Shown: piece after piece, positions 48,100 through 58,963 of the stretch | Numbering within the stretch: the first letter of the stretch is position 1 | How the letters are laid out: every line of letters begins with the position of its first letter | Assembly: GCA_963681505.1 (NCBI GenBank) | Contig: OY811976.1 | Coordinates: forward strand, 3,391,588-3,455,587 | Source: Eunapius fragilis | Taxonomy: Eukaryota; Porifera; Demospongiae; Spongillida; Spongillidae | Length of the DNA stretch: 64,000 nt | Direction of reading: 5' to 3' | Translations under genes and position numbers: made by a program | Notes under the pieces: generated by a model | Seen by the model: only the letters and a program-made list of their open reading frames with translations | Told to the model about the DNA's origin: nothing | Database searches by the model: none

Positions 48100-50897
48100 C
48101 AGGCCCGGCGCACACGGTGCGGTTGGTGCGGCTTTGGCCGCACCAACTTTCGGTCCCAAAATGGGCGTGTCTATATATGTGGGCGTGTCTGATGTCATAT
48201 CTCATTAATTTCTAGTCTTATTTTAACCATTGTATGAACTCCCGCTGCCCAATTATCGATCCCACAATCCGCGTACATGTATCTAACTATGTAAACGTGT
48301 CAGTCATACTTTTAACTACTGAATGAATTTCCTGCTGTGCAAATATGGCCAATTCTTTGCTCTCAGTAAAGGATCTACCTCAGATCCCCGACATCCCGCA
48401 CCACCCTATGGGCCTGACGTTCCCTAAGCGTTCATTTGGAGAGAAAAATCCCGTCTTGCGATCGTTTCAGGCTGCATGGTATAAGACATGGTCATTTCTT
48501 CACTATGACGAAGGTAAGGACTTAGCATACTGCCACATCTGCGTGAAGGGATTTAAAGAACGGAGAAGTCCAGTACAAGAGCTGATCCTGCGTTTGTAAG
48601 TTTCTGTTATGGGTTTCCATCGGCTGTTACTCGCTATCCCATCAATTCCCATGTTCTTACAGGTTACCAAAGGTTTTTGTAGTTGGAAAGATGCCACTCG
48701 AGCCTTCAAAAAGCATCAATTAAGTGATTGCCACCGTGAAGCTGTAGAAGTAGTTGTAAGTCTTCCTAAAACCTGCATGTTCAGATATTGGTGAACAACT
48801 ATCAGAGCAGTATTCTAAGGAGAAGGAGAACAACCGTGTCATGCTAATTAAGATCTTGTCCTGTCTTCAGTTACTAGCTCGTCAAGGCATACCAATCAGA
48901 GGGGATGGTGATGATAGTGAGAGTAACTTCATCCAATTGTTGAAGCTATCAGGACAGGGGGATGTCAAGATGGATGAATGGCTGAAGAAAAAGACAGACA
49001 AATATACATCGCATGACATCCAGAATGAGCTTCTCAAAATAATGGCACAACATGTGCTGAGAAGCATTGCTGTTCAAATTCAGGATTCTAGGTTTGTCAC
49101 AGTTATGATAGATGAAACCACAGATGTATGCAACCAAGAGCAGGTTACTGTTGTATTTAGGACTGTAGACGATAAACTCATCGTCAATGAAGAGTTTATA
49201 GGGCTATACTCGGTGGATTCAATCACAGCTGATGTTTTAACTGCTGTTATCAAAGACGTTATGTTAAGGTTAAATCTGGCTTTCACCAAGCTTCGCGGAC
49301 AATGCTATGATGGGTGCAGTACAATGAGTGGTTCTAGATCAGGTGTTGCAAAAAGGATCATGGAGGAGGAATGCAGGGCAGTGTAATCGCATTGCTATGG
49401 ACATTCTCTAAATCTTGCTGCTAGTGATGCTATAAAGAGTTCAAAAATAATGAAGGATGCTCTAGAAACTACGCATGAGATAACAAAGCTCATTAAGTTT
49501 TCACCGAAGCGAGAAGCTATTTTCAGAGCTTTTAAGCAAGAGAATGACTTAGAGTCTAACAGCAGCGGTATTGGCATTAGAGTCTTGTGCCCTACCAGAT
49601 GGACTGTTCGTGCAGATTCTTTATTCGGCATTCTGGAAAATTATTCTGCACTTATGCACACATGGGATGAAGCCATTAGTGTAGCAAGGGACACGGAAAG
49701 TAAAGCACGAATATATGGAGTTCAGGCTCAGATGAAGAAATTTAGCTTTCTGTTTGGTGTCTATCTGGCTGAGCTGATATTGAGGCACCTGATACTCTGA
49801 GTAAGGCACTACAATGTGACACAGTGTCTGCAGCTGAAGCTCAAGATACAGCTGCCATGGTGGTGCGCACTCTTCAAACTCTTCTTAATGAAGAAGCATT
49901 TGATTTGTTTTGGGAAAAGGTCATTAATAGTGCAGAAGCTTTTAACGTTGAACAGCCTGAACTCCCTCGAAAAAGAAAGATACCAAGGAAGTTCGATGAT
50001 GGAATTGGGGAGCATGAGTATCACTCTGAACCTAAACCCTATCATCGTCAGGAGTATTATGAAGCATTAGATCTTGCCGTTGGTTGTATCAAAGATAGGT
50101 TCTATCAGCCTGGGTACCTTGTATATTGTCACCTACAGAACTTGCTGCTAAAAGCATCACAAAGGAAGGATTTCCAGGAAGATAATTTTATAAAGATGAC
50201 CTCCATCATTACGCTCCCAATTGTCAATTTTTTGCACGGAATTTCTACATTTCTATTCAACAGTTCAAACTCCGCCGACAATTGTGGACATAATAAAGTA
50301 CACTTCCACTTTATCAGCAGCTCAAAGACAATTTCTGTCTGAAGTTTGCACAGTAATGAAGCTAATTCTAGTAATGCCTGCTACAAATGCAACTTCCGAG
50401 CGTACATTTAGCGCGCTCCGCAGGATTAAAAGCTATCTACGCAGCACAATGAGTCAGGCTAGGTTAAATCACCAAAGGTGGTACACGTTCACAAAGCTCT
50501 CACTGACACCATCAAGCTAGAGAATATCGCAGATGAATTTGTTAGCAGTTCGCAGCATAGGACAAAGGTGTTTAGCGATTCATGATAACGATACCCAACG
50601 TCCTCTAATAGTTACAACGCTTGAATTTTGATAAGTTTGTTTGTTTTTGCCTCACCAATGCATGTTCTCATTGTCTGGTTACTTGCATTTATGATTCTGT
50701 TCTTGCGTTTTTTTTTTAGTTTAAAGACATGTACTTCGTCTACACGGGCCAGGTCGGCTGACCGGGCATGCTGGTGATAGAAAACGTACATGCCCGCGCG
50801 TTTTTTTTTTTGTTTTTTTTTTTTTGCACGAGGGCCACTCCCATAATTTTATTTAATAATTGGCCGCACCAACTTTGGACTGAGTGCGCCGGGCCTG
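48100..50897 (+). mobile_element. Complete hAT transposon (2.8 kb), 5-bp target duplication
   Basis: The ends CAGGCCCGGCGCAC and GTGCGCCGGGCCTG are a perfect 14-bp inverted repeat. GTTGGTGCGGC is also repeated just inside each end. TTTAT flanks both sides (48095-48099 and 50898-50902). A 5-bp duplication fits the hAT5 group rather than the usual 8 bp. A palindrome, GTTGGTGCGGC...GCCGCACCAAC, lies just inside the left end. Confidence 0.92.
48345..50585 (+). pseudogene. hAT transposase, ZMYM-like, with stops and frameshifts
   Basis: The first exon starts MANSLLSVKDLPQIPDIPHH and carries a TTF/ZMYM-type finger (FQAAWYKTWSFLHYDEGKDL then CHICVKG). The finger continues near 48670 (GFCSWKDATRAFKKHQLSDC). 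The RNase H-like catalytic region has VMIDETTDVCNQEQVTVVF (first Asp, about 49110) and LRGQCYDGCSTMSGSRSGV (second Asp, about 49300). Then comes a TAA at 49384 where CAA is expected (before SHCYGHSLNLA), and VLCPTRWTVRADSLFGIL (about 49585). The C-terminal dimerisation domain reads MPATNATSERTFSALRRIKS (about 50380), with a final frameshift. It ends near 50585. Introns of about 60-70 bp probably lie near 48597 and 48755. The order matches ZMYM1/ZMYM6-type domesticated or active hAT proteins. This copy is dead by a handful of lesions. Confidence 0.88.
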
Positions 50898-51230
50898 TTT
50901 ATAGTAATATGCGCTGTTTGAAATGTGTGTATAACGCCAAAGTTGCTTACGTCAATTTCGTCATGTATTGTGGTGCATGGTTTATCTGATTATAGCGTGA
51001 GATCAGTTTACTTACATTTATCCTTTGTATTATATGGCTTCGCTTTTAACCTTTATCAATCCTTTGCTCCTCCATGGAGATAGTCTGGGGACTAGTGTAA
51101 TATTTGGTACACACCTCAACAGAATTGCAGATTGTAATATAAACCTGTCATCATCGCGTTTATGCTACCTGATTCTATGCGCTTCAAGAACTATAAATAC
51201 AATACCAAATCCACCAGAAATATGTAGGAA
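50898..51230. other. Non-coding spacer
   Basis: Nothing supported. Confidence 0.4.
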
Positions 51231-51515
51231 ACAAGTAATAAAAACATTCTCTACACGAGAAGGTTGGTGGTATATAGGAATCAAAGGTGATGGTGGTGTA
51301 AAAAGCAAGGGAACAAGGCTTCTGATTGAAAAGGAAAAATGAAATAGACCTATATTAGCACGCACATTTAAATATGACAACATGTTGCTAATATAGGTCT
51401 ATTTCATTTTTCCTTATCAATCAGAATCCTAGTTCCCTTGCTTTTTACACCACCATCACCTTTGATTCCTATATACCACCAACCTTCTCGTGTAGAGAAT
51501 GTTTTTATTACTTGT
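51231..51515. repeat. Long palindrome, family P, copy 3
   Basis: It starts ACAAGTAATAAAAACATTCT and ends AGAATGTTTTTATTACTTGT. The inner arms differ from copies 1-2 (AAAATGAAATAGACCTATAT against ATATAGGTCTATTTCATTTT) yet pair with each other. A half copy lies at 44658-44812. Confidence 0.95.
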
Positions 51516-51578
51516 TCTCATTACTGTTCCTAAGATTCCATCAGGAATCACCCTTTTGTCTGACTCATCTTATTATGT

Positions 51579-51866
51579 ACAAGTAAATAAAAACTTTCTC
51601 TAACGAGAGAGTTGTTGGTATATAGGATTGACCAATGGTGGTGTAAAAAGCACGGAAACAAGAGTGACAGAAATCTTACTCGAAAATTTAAATAGGCCTA
51701 TATTTAGCCAGGCATGCGCTGTTTTTTTGTGAGTGTGCTAAATATAGGCCTATTTCAATTTTCCAGTAAAATTTCTGTCACTCTTGTTTCCGTGCTTTTT
51801 ACACCACCATTGGTCAATCCTATATACCAACAACTCTCTCGTTAGAGAATGTTTTTATTTACTTGT
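51579..51866. repeat. Long palindrome, family P, copy 4
   Basis: The ends ACAAGTAAATAAAAAC and GTTTTTATTTACTTGT match the family. The inner arm is AAATAGGCCTATATTTAGC, with its complement at the right. The 60 bp following it also follow copy 5 at 61611, so copies 4 and 5 share a longer duplicated unit. Confidence 0.95.
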
Positions 51867-52582
51867 TTCATAAGTTTTTTTCAACCTGTCATAACAGTAA
51901 TGCAGTCAATAATCAATGTAGGAAGACACGGGGGTTACGTTACATTGAAAAGGTGGACAATAACCTACGCCTGCAATGAATTGCTAATTACCTAGCAACG
52001 ACACCATTAAGTCCTTAGTTACCACATGCCTTTGTTTACGGCTTCGCACTTTGTTACTGCTTCACGTGGCACTTATAACAAGGATAAGGTTAGTATTAGC
52101 ATTCCATGCTCTACCAAAAGATGTCAACAACTTGGTACAACAGGTTCTTAGCGCTCGGATTTGTTGCTGGAGACTCGCCTATACGATTGCGATAGGGTTC
52201 AGAAAAGGTCTTGGACTGAACTATCCGCCAGAGGGAACGGCTAAAGCCTTTGTGTGCACTTCATAGACAAGGCGAGCTACAATATTTTTTGTATTTTTTT
52301 AGATGGCCATTGCTTTAGTGGCTTGATAAACCACTCGCGAAAGCCCTGTAAACTGCCGCCATGTTATACATTTAATTAATGGTATGGTGTACTCATGAAG
52401 GACCAGTTTTTTTTTTTCCTTTTGGCTTGTGGAGGTCGAAGGGACCGTAATTGTGGTGACAAGTTCAGAAAATGCTCCTGCATGACTCTTTTGAGCCTTT
52501 CCACCTTGTTTGGAATCGATCCTCACCATCGAACTTCACACTATCACCACTGGGTTCACCAAATTTGCTCTCTGCTAGCTGG
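51867..52582. other. Non-coding, downstream of the RAG1-like gene
   Basis: Apart from the shared 60 bp after palindrome copy 4 I see no repeat or gene. The 3' UTR of the minus-strand RAG1-like gene would fall here. Confidence 0.4.
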
Positions 52583-53028
52583 TCAGTACCCATACCAAGG
52601 AATGGAATCATCACTGGATACACTGTGAATGCAGCTGTCAGTCATCATCAGAGAATTAAACTGTGCATGGATGGCTTCAGCCCCTTGCTCGCCCATACTG
52701 CCAAAACCCATTTTGGTTGCCTCTACTAGTTCTGTAGCATGATCCTCAAGCAGGTGCATTTTCACTGTTCGACGTACTGTTGGAAAGGCTGCAGTGAAAG
52801 CATCCATAAATTCCCTGATCGATAGGTCTGTGTATAAAATGTAATAAATACACTTTAGATACATAAGGAATTGACCTAGGCGATTGTTATCTTCTTTTTT
52901 TGACATGTGTACAGGTGATGGCACGTTGCAAACTTAGTAACCAATGTGATGAACTTCTCACACCGTTGCATTCTCCATAAGGGCTGGGCATTGTTCAGCA
53001 GTTTTTTACACTGAAGAGCACAGAGTTG
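52583..53028 (-). pseudogene. C-terminal exons of a RAG1-N-like / DDE-type transposase gene
   Basis: Two exons fit on the minus strand. Exon x (53028-52915) follows an acceptor (ACATAG|CAACTC) and reads LLNNAQPLWRMQRCEKFITL, then TKFATCHHLYT. A 77-88 bp intron leads to exon y (52827-52583) after CACAG|: LSIREFMDAFTAAFP, then VKMHLLEDHATELV and MGFGSMGEQGAEAIHAQFNS, with a stop at 52583. The block H-x-L-E-D-H...G-x-MGEQGAE-x-IHA-x-FN recurs at the C-terminus of a transposase-like family in cnidarians, molluscs and sponges. There the glutamate of GEQ...E may be the catalytic acid, comparable in position to the SEGNE region of RAG1. Immediately upstream on the minus strand the gene is cut off by gypsy element 2, and the middle exons with the other catalytic acids are absent. 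Confidence 0.6.
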
Positions 53029-53042
53029 CTATGTTTGATGGC

Positions 53043-53254
53043 TGTGTAACGATGACAACGGCTGAACTCTGCTAGCGACAGCCTGACGGCAGAACTTTCG
53101 AGAACTATAGTGCCGTGTGCATTAGTGAACAATGGTTGGTTGTAAGTAGAACAGTATATAATCGTGTGTATTGTATGCGTGTGGGTGTTCTGCGCTATTA
53201 TCAAGTTTATAGTCTGTTTGAGACTGAGGTTGCGCTACGCGGGGTTGCGCTACA
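53043..53254 (+). repeat. 5' LTR and promoter of gypsy element 2 (212 bp)
   Basis: It starts TGTGTAACGATGACAACGG and ends GGTTGCGCTACA. A TATA box (CAGTATATAATCG) lies near 53152. Confidence 0.95.
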
Positions 53255-53272
53255 ATTGGTGTCAGGTGTGGG

Positions 53273-54256
53273 ATGTCTGAAGAAGAGAACATGGACACCT
53301 CTGGGGGACCGGCCTCGGGTTCTGCGGGGACAACCAATGTTGTCGTTGAAAGGGTTGTCAGAATGGCGCTTAGGCCGCCTCCACGTTTCGGCGCTAAAGG
53401 CGATTGGAAGCTGTGGTTATCAAGGTTCGAAATGTATGCTACTCAGGCGAAGATTGCGGAGGACAGCTGGACAAAGGAACTACTCTCGCTGTTAGAGGAC
53501 GAGCCTTACCGCGTGGTTACGCACCACGGGCTAGCTCAGACGGATGACTACGACGCGGTATGTGATTGCATTCAGCGGTCTTATGCTCCTTTAGGTAGCG
53601 AGCTGGAGTGGCAGTTGAAGGTGCGCACTAGGGTGCAGAAAGTCGGGGAGTCATTAATGGAGTTCTGTGGCGCCCTGCGGGGCATGGCAGATAAAGCGTT
53701 TCCTGGATGGCCGGCTGAACAACTGCAGGACCTGCTGCGCAATCAGTTCATTCAGGGTGTTCTTTCTTCGTCGGTGCAGCTAGCGCTGATGAAAGAAGAG
53801 CCAAAAACCTTGGACGATGCATTGAAATTAGCCAGTAAGCACGAGATGGTTGAAATGGCACAGAAGCAATTGCAGGCGTTGAGGCAGAAAGAAGTTGTGG
53901 CATCTACAGAAGGTGAGAGCGCTAATTCTGAATTGGTTACAGCTACACTGCGCCGGGATAAAGAACGAAGTGAAGTGGAGACTCTGAGACGAGAAGTACA
54001 AAGGTTATCTGATGAGCTGAAAGGTGTGCAGCGGGGAGCAGGGGATAAGAGCGAAGAACGGGGGAAAACGGGTCCGGCGTGCTGGAATTGCAAGTCTCGC
54101 GGACATGTAAGAAAGGATTGTCCAAAGAATGCACACGGAAGAAGGCAGTTAAAGTGTTGGGGATGCGGTGAGTTTGGGCATCTTCAACGTGATTGTTTGA
54201 AGCGACGTGGTGTCGTGCAAGCGGTAAGCTCATCTATGATGATTCAGGGAGAGTGA
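53273..54256 (+). CDS. gag: Gag of gypsy element 2
   Basis: This 327-residue protein starts MSEEENMDTSGG eighteen bases after the LTR. The capsid-like region (LLSLLEDEPYRVV, LEWQLKVRTRVQKVGESLME, LLRNQFIQGVLSSS) aligns by eye with Gag of element 1. The next part is predicted coiled coil (KERSEVETLRREVQRLSDEL). It ends with two CCHC zinc knuckles, CWNCKSRGHVRKDC and CWGCGEFGHLQRDC, where element 1 has one. The knuckles bind element RNA. Gag overlaps the start of pol, which lies in the -1 frame near 54230-54262 (KLIYDDSGRVTRMLIDTGSG), so a programmed -1 frameshift is likely. Gag itself looks intact. Confidence 0.93.
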   Translation: MSEEENMDTSGGPASGSAGTTNVVVERVVRMALRPPPRFGAKGDWKLWLSRFEMYATQAKIAEDSWTKELLSLLEDEPYRVVTHHGLAQTDDYDAVCDCIQRSYAPLGSELEWQLKVRTRVQKVGESLMEFCGALRGMADKAFPGWPAEQLQDLLRNQFIQGVLSSSVQLALMKEEPKTLDDALKLASKHEMVEMAQKQLQALRQKEVVASTEGESANSELVTATLRRDKERSEVETLRREVQRLSDELKGVQRGAGDKSEERGKTGPACWNCKSRGHVRKDCPKNAHGRRQLKCWGCGEFGHLQRDCLKRRGVVQAVSSSMMIQGE

Positions 54257-54261
54257 CCAGA

Positions 54262-57200
54262 ATGCTCATTGATACTGGTTCTGGGGTAACACTGATTAGG
54301 GAAGATGTATGGCGGGATGTATTAAAAAGTGGAGGATAATGGTTACCATCTAAAAGATCTTAACCATCCTGTGGTTGCAGCAAATGGGCAGCAATTGAAC
54401 TTGCTAGGTCAAGTTGAATTGCCTTTGCATATTGGAAGCATACATACTAATTTCCCATTCTTAGTGGCTAGCCAGTTGACACAAGAGTGCTTAGTTGGAG
54501 CTGATTTTCTTTCCAAGTTTAACTGCCAACTAGATTTAGGGGCAGGAGTACTTGTAGTAGGAACTGAGGCATTGAGCATGGAGACGGATAAAAGGCGACC
54601 ATCAGTTGGAGTATGTAATGTACAACTTATGGAGCATGTGGAGGTTCCTGGGTCATCTCAAATGCGAATTCTCACTGCATGCAAAGGTGGCTTATTTGGT
54701 ATACAGGGTTCTGTATTGTTAGAGCCCAATGCTGCATTCATGGAACGTCATGGCTTGATGGTGGCTAGATCTGTCTCATGTGTGGGTAAAGGGTCTAATG
54801 AAGTACTTGTCCAGTTGCTTAATCCTTCTCCTTTCCCTGTGGTTCTACATAAGCAGGAGGTGGTAGGCACACTGTGTCCTTTGGAGGAACACAGTAGCAT
54901 GGCATGCTCAGCTGGAGTGGATGCCAATAACACTAGTGTTCATAGCATTGTCAAGCAGTTGGTCGATAAGGTGGCAGACGGTGTTACAGACAATGAGAAG
55001 GATGAGTTAAAACAGCTGCTATTGAAGTATAGGGGTATTTTGTCACAATGTGAGGGTGATCTAGGGAGAACAGATTTAGTGTACCATCACATTGATACTG
55101 GGGATCATAAAGGAATTAAGCAGTCAGGTCATAGGTTGCCTATTCATCAGAGGGAAGAAGTGAAAGAATTGTTGGATGACATGTTAGGAAGGAAGGTGAT
55201 AGAACCCAGTCAGGGGTCATGGTCAGCCCCAGTAGTGTTAGTCAAAAAGAAGGATGGGTCCACACAATTTTGTGTGGACTTCAGATGCTTGAATGCTGTG
55301 ACCAAGAAGGATGCACAACCACTACCTTGTATTGACGAAACACTGGATGTCCTGGGGTCTGCACGGTGGTTCTCCTGCCTTGATCTTACAAGTGGATACT
55401 GGCAAGTGGAGGTGGCACCAGGAGACCGTGAGAAAACGGCATTTGTTACTCCATATGGTCTATTTCAGTTCCGTGTCATGCCTTTTGGTCTAACAAATGC
55501 TCCTGCCACTTTTCAGCATCTAATGGAGCGAGTACTAGCAGGACTCCACTGGACCACATGTCTTATCTACCTGGATGATATTTTGATTTTCAGTGCAACA
55601 GTCCAACAACATTTCTCAAGGTTGCGTGAGATCTTTGACCGTCTGAAGCAGGCTGGTTTGAAAATAAAACCCAGTAAGTGTTTGTTGTTGCAAAAGAACA
55701 TAAAATATTTAGGGCACGTTGTGTCAGAGCATGGTATTAAAACTGATCCAGACAAAACAAGGTGTATTGCTGATTGGCCTACTCCATCCTGTCTGCAAGA
55801 ATTGAAACAATTTTTGGGGTTAGCATCATATTATAGACGATTTGTCAAAAATTTTGCTGCTATAGTAGCCCCTTTAGTAAAGCTTACTGAAAAGGGTCAT
55901 ACATGTACATGGCATTGGTCATCTGATTGTGATGCTGCATTTTTCCTGGTGAAGGAATGTCTGGTAACAGCACCCATATTAGGCTACCCTGTGTTCAACC
56001 AGCCATTTATTGTAGACACAGATGCTAGTGGGGAGGGGCTTGGCGCTGTTCTTTCACAGTATATTTCAGGTGGGGAACGTGTCATTGCTTTTGCAAGCAG
56101 GTCCCTGTCAAAAGCTGAAAGGAAGTACTGTGCTACAAGGCGTGAAATGCTAGCTTTAGTATGGGCAATCAAACATTTTCGTCCATATCTATATGGCAGG
56201 CGTTATACAGTGCGGACAGACCATGCTTCTTTGCGGTGGTTGCAGAGTTTCCATGAACCAGAGGGTCAAATTGCTAGATGGCTGGAGTGCCTTTCTGAAT
56301 ATGATTTTGAGGTGGTTGATCGCCCTGGTACAAAGCATACTAATGCTGATGCCCTGTCTTGTATGCCTTGCCCTCAGTGTCAGTTATTGGTTCAACAGGT
56401 TGCTACAGTACCATCGGACATCTGGCTGCCATGTTGGACTCTGAAAGAACTTGCTGAAGAACAAAGACAGGACCCCAGCATTAGGCAAGTTATTCAATGG
56501 CTGGAAAATGAATGTATCCCCCCAGTTTTTCCAAAGCATCTGTCCTCACATACTCAAGCATTGTGGGCTCAGTCTCATTATCTGGTTCTGCACAATGGGG
56601 TGTTGTATCGGCAGTGGGAAGATGTTCCTTGCAAGGGGCTTCATAGAAGGTTGCAGTTAGTTCTCCCTCCTAATTTGGTCCCAGTGTTATTAGAAGCCTT
56701 GCATAGTTCTATTAGGGGAGGTCATTTTGGAACTAATAAGACCCTTGCAAAGGTGCGCGAACGTTTTTACTGGGTAGGGCAACGCAAAGATGTAGCTGCT
56801 TGGTGTTCTGGTTGTCTGTCCTGTGCATCTAGGAAGCCTCCACCTGCTAAATCACGTGCACCCCTGCAGCTTGATCCTGTAGAACGACCACTGCAACGTG
56901 TGGCGATGGATATCATGGGGCCTTTACCTGAAACCCCGAGAGGCAACAAATATGTTCTTGTTACTGCTGATTATTTTACTAAATGGACGGAAGCCTACCC
57001 AATACCTAACATGGAGGCAATAACGGTAGCTAAATGTTTGGTGAACGAATTTATTTGTCGTTTTGGTGTGCCTGAACAATTGCACTCAGACCAAGGTAGA
57101 AATTTTGAAAGTAAGGTCATTAAGAACATATGTGACCTTCTTCAAATTCGAAAAACTCGCACATCTGCATATCACCCTCAATCGGATGGCTTAGTCGAAC

Positions 57201-58152
57201 GATTTAACAGAACTCTGTTAAATTTGTTGAGCACTGCTGTTGGTGATGCGGAACGTGATTGGGATGTGCACTTGCCATTATTGATGTTCGCGTATCGTAC
57301 ATCTGTGCATGAGACCAATGGAGTAACACCTTTTGAGATGATGTTTGGGAGGGAGGTGGTATTGCCGGAGCATTTAATGTTTAATCTACCAGTTAGTATT
57401 GGCAGGTCCCACAGGAAAGTGTCGAATATGTGGACCATCTGAAGAAAAGGTTCCAGCTGGTGTATCAGTATGTCAGACAGCATGCACAGAAAGGCATGCA
57501 GCGTCAGAAGACTGGGTACGATCAGAAAGAGAATACACCGTGTGTCTTTCAGAGGGGGGATCATGTATGGCTCTACACCCCTGCTGTTCCAAGAGGAAAG
57601 TCTCCCAAATTTCATCGACCATGGCAAGGACCGTATGAAATATTGCGCTAAAAGGGAGAAGTCACATACGATATCCGACGACTGGCACATCCACGAAAAA
57701 GATTAATAGTGCATTACAATCGATTGAAACCGTTTTTGCAGGCAACACCTCATGGAGAACAGGAGTCAAGAGAGGAGGATGAGATGGCAACACCACGGGA
57801 TGAACAGGAATCAGACGAGGAGGAGGAGATTAAGAAAGAGCCGCAGGGTTCACAGGCTGATTCACAGGATGAGCAATATTTATACGTGGAAACTAGGAGG
57901 CCAGAGCAGAGGCCAGCAGTAGAGGAACACGTACCCCCGCCTCTACTTATAGCCCCCGCACCCCCACAGCCACCACAGCCGCCTGCTGAGCCAGAACTAC
58001 CTGAACCTGGAGAACGGTTGCGTCGTTCAACTCGGAACAGACATCCTCCAGATTGGTATGGGCAGGTAGTTGTTCATTCTGTACTCACCTATACAAACTG
58101 TGAGGACACAGTTTCATTGGATAGGGAGCTGTATAACGATGACAACGGCTGA
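54262..58152 (+). pseudogene. pol: Pol of gypsy element 2: protease, RT, RNase H, integrase
   Basis: Protease: MLIDTGSGVTLIRED at 54262, after which a one-base shift near 54320 moves to the main frame (open 54329-57442, 1037 codons). RT: KKKDGSTQFCVDFRCLN (about 55245), LDLTSGYWQVEV, VMPFGLTNAPATFQ, and the catalytic LIYLDDILIFS (about 55565). RNase H: VDTDASGEGLGAVLSQ (about 56015) and RTDHASLRWL. Integrase: HFGTNKTLAKVRERFYWVGQ with C-x2-C (CSGCLSCAS), MDIMGPLPETPRGNKY, DYFTKWTEAYP, LHSDQGRNFES, and TSAYHPQSDGLVERFNRT. A frameshift near 57410 and a TAA at 57649 (after GPYEILR) precede the acidic, proline-rich tail ending at 58152. The core enzymes are open, so the copy is only lightly damaged. 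Confidence 0.94.
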
Positions 58153-58341
58153 ACTCTGCTAGCGACAGCCTGACGGCAGAACTTTCGAGAACTATAGTGC
58201 CGTGTGCATTAGTGAACAATGGTTGGTTGTAAGTAGAACAGTATATAATCGTGTGTATTGTATGCGTGTGGGTGTTCTGCGCTATTATCAAGTTTATAGT
58301 CTGTTTGAGACTGAGGTTGCGCCACGCGGGGTTGCGCTACA
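58130..58341 (+). repeat. 3' LTR of gypsy element 2 (212 bp)
   Basis: It starts TGTATAACGATGACAACGG and ends GGTTGCGCTACA. The two differences from the 5' LTR are G/A at the fourth base and T/C in GCGCTACGC. The pol reading frame runs 23 bp into it. Confidence 0.95.
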
Positions 58342-58393
58342 GCTGCAACAGTAAGAAATGGAGATTTTGATACAGGTTTGTATAAATTACTAC

Positions 58394-58963
58394 CTGTAGT
58401 GCCCTGTTGACATGATTTCCAATGAATGCCCCATCTTGTTTGCATGTCATGCATTTCACCAGTACATCTTGCAGCAACCTTAGTATCATCTGTGATGCTG
58501 GTTTGATGGTCTCTGGCGTCAGTTGATGTGTTGGAGAACAGAAAGGGCAGAACGTCTGTGCAGAAGCTGTTAATTGCTGTACCAAACATCCTGTACACAC
58601 CAGAGTATCACATGACAGCTGTATTGGTTGATCAAGAGTCTTCTGGCATATGGCACATAACAGCATTTCAGCAACAGAAAGGACTTGGTTGGCAGATACT
58701 GCTGGATGTTCGTTGGAAGAGATGAGTTTTTGTGGGACAATCCGCTCAATGTGTTGGATAAGGTTCTTGGTTTGTGCTATGTCCATGGATTGTTTTGCAG
58801 GATACCTGCTTATCTTTGTCCAGCGACATTGTCTGTATAATGTGCATTTGCAAATCGACTGCATGCGGAGCGCAGTCAAATACACGTTTAGCCTTCACTA
58901 TTCCCTTTGCTTTCTTTATCTTGAAACCACAAACTCTGCAATGACTGCTCAGATCGCATAACA
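58394..58963 (-). pseudogene. N-terminal exons of a RAG1-N-terminal-like gene (RING plus zinc motifs)
   Basis: On the minus strand, text from about 58960 reads DLSSHCRVCGFKIKKAKGI, then CAPHAVDLQ. This resembles the CRICG zinc motif at the start of vertebrate RAG1. After a frame change or intron near 58800, the open part to 58394 reads LCAICQKTLDQPIQLSC, CTGCLVQQLTASAQTF and CPFC. That is a RING-type array in the RAG1 position, in which the usual zinc-binding His is replaced (SCDTLVC). Next comes MILRLLQDVLVKCMTC...H, like the zinc finger A that follows the RING in RAG1. The exon ends at CTACAG|GTAGTA (58394/58393). RAG1 N-termini are ubiquitin-ligase and zinc dimerisation domains. Related stand-alone or transposon-borne N-terminal regions are known (N-RAG-TP of molluscs). 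Gypsy element 2 begins 53 bp further on. Homology is judged by eye. Confidence 0.62.

Larger units (their letters stand above)
53043..58341 (+). mobile_element. Ty3/gypsy LTR retrotransposon 2 (5.3 kb)
   Basis: The element lies between 212-bp LTRs that differ at only two sites. A primer-binding site (TGGTGTCAGGTGTGGGATG) starts two bases after the 5' LTR at 53257. A polypurine tract (GGATAGGGAG) precedes the 3' LTR. Gag and pol are on the plus strand. No target duplication is evident: ATGGC precedes it and GCTGC follows. It sits inside the RAG1-N-like gene in the opposite orientation. Confidence 0.96.
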
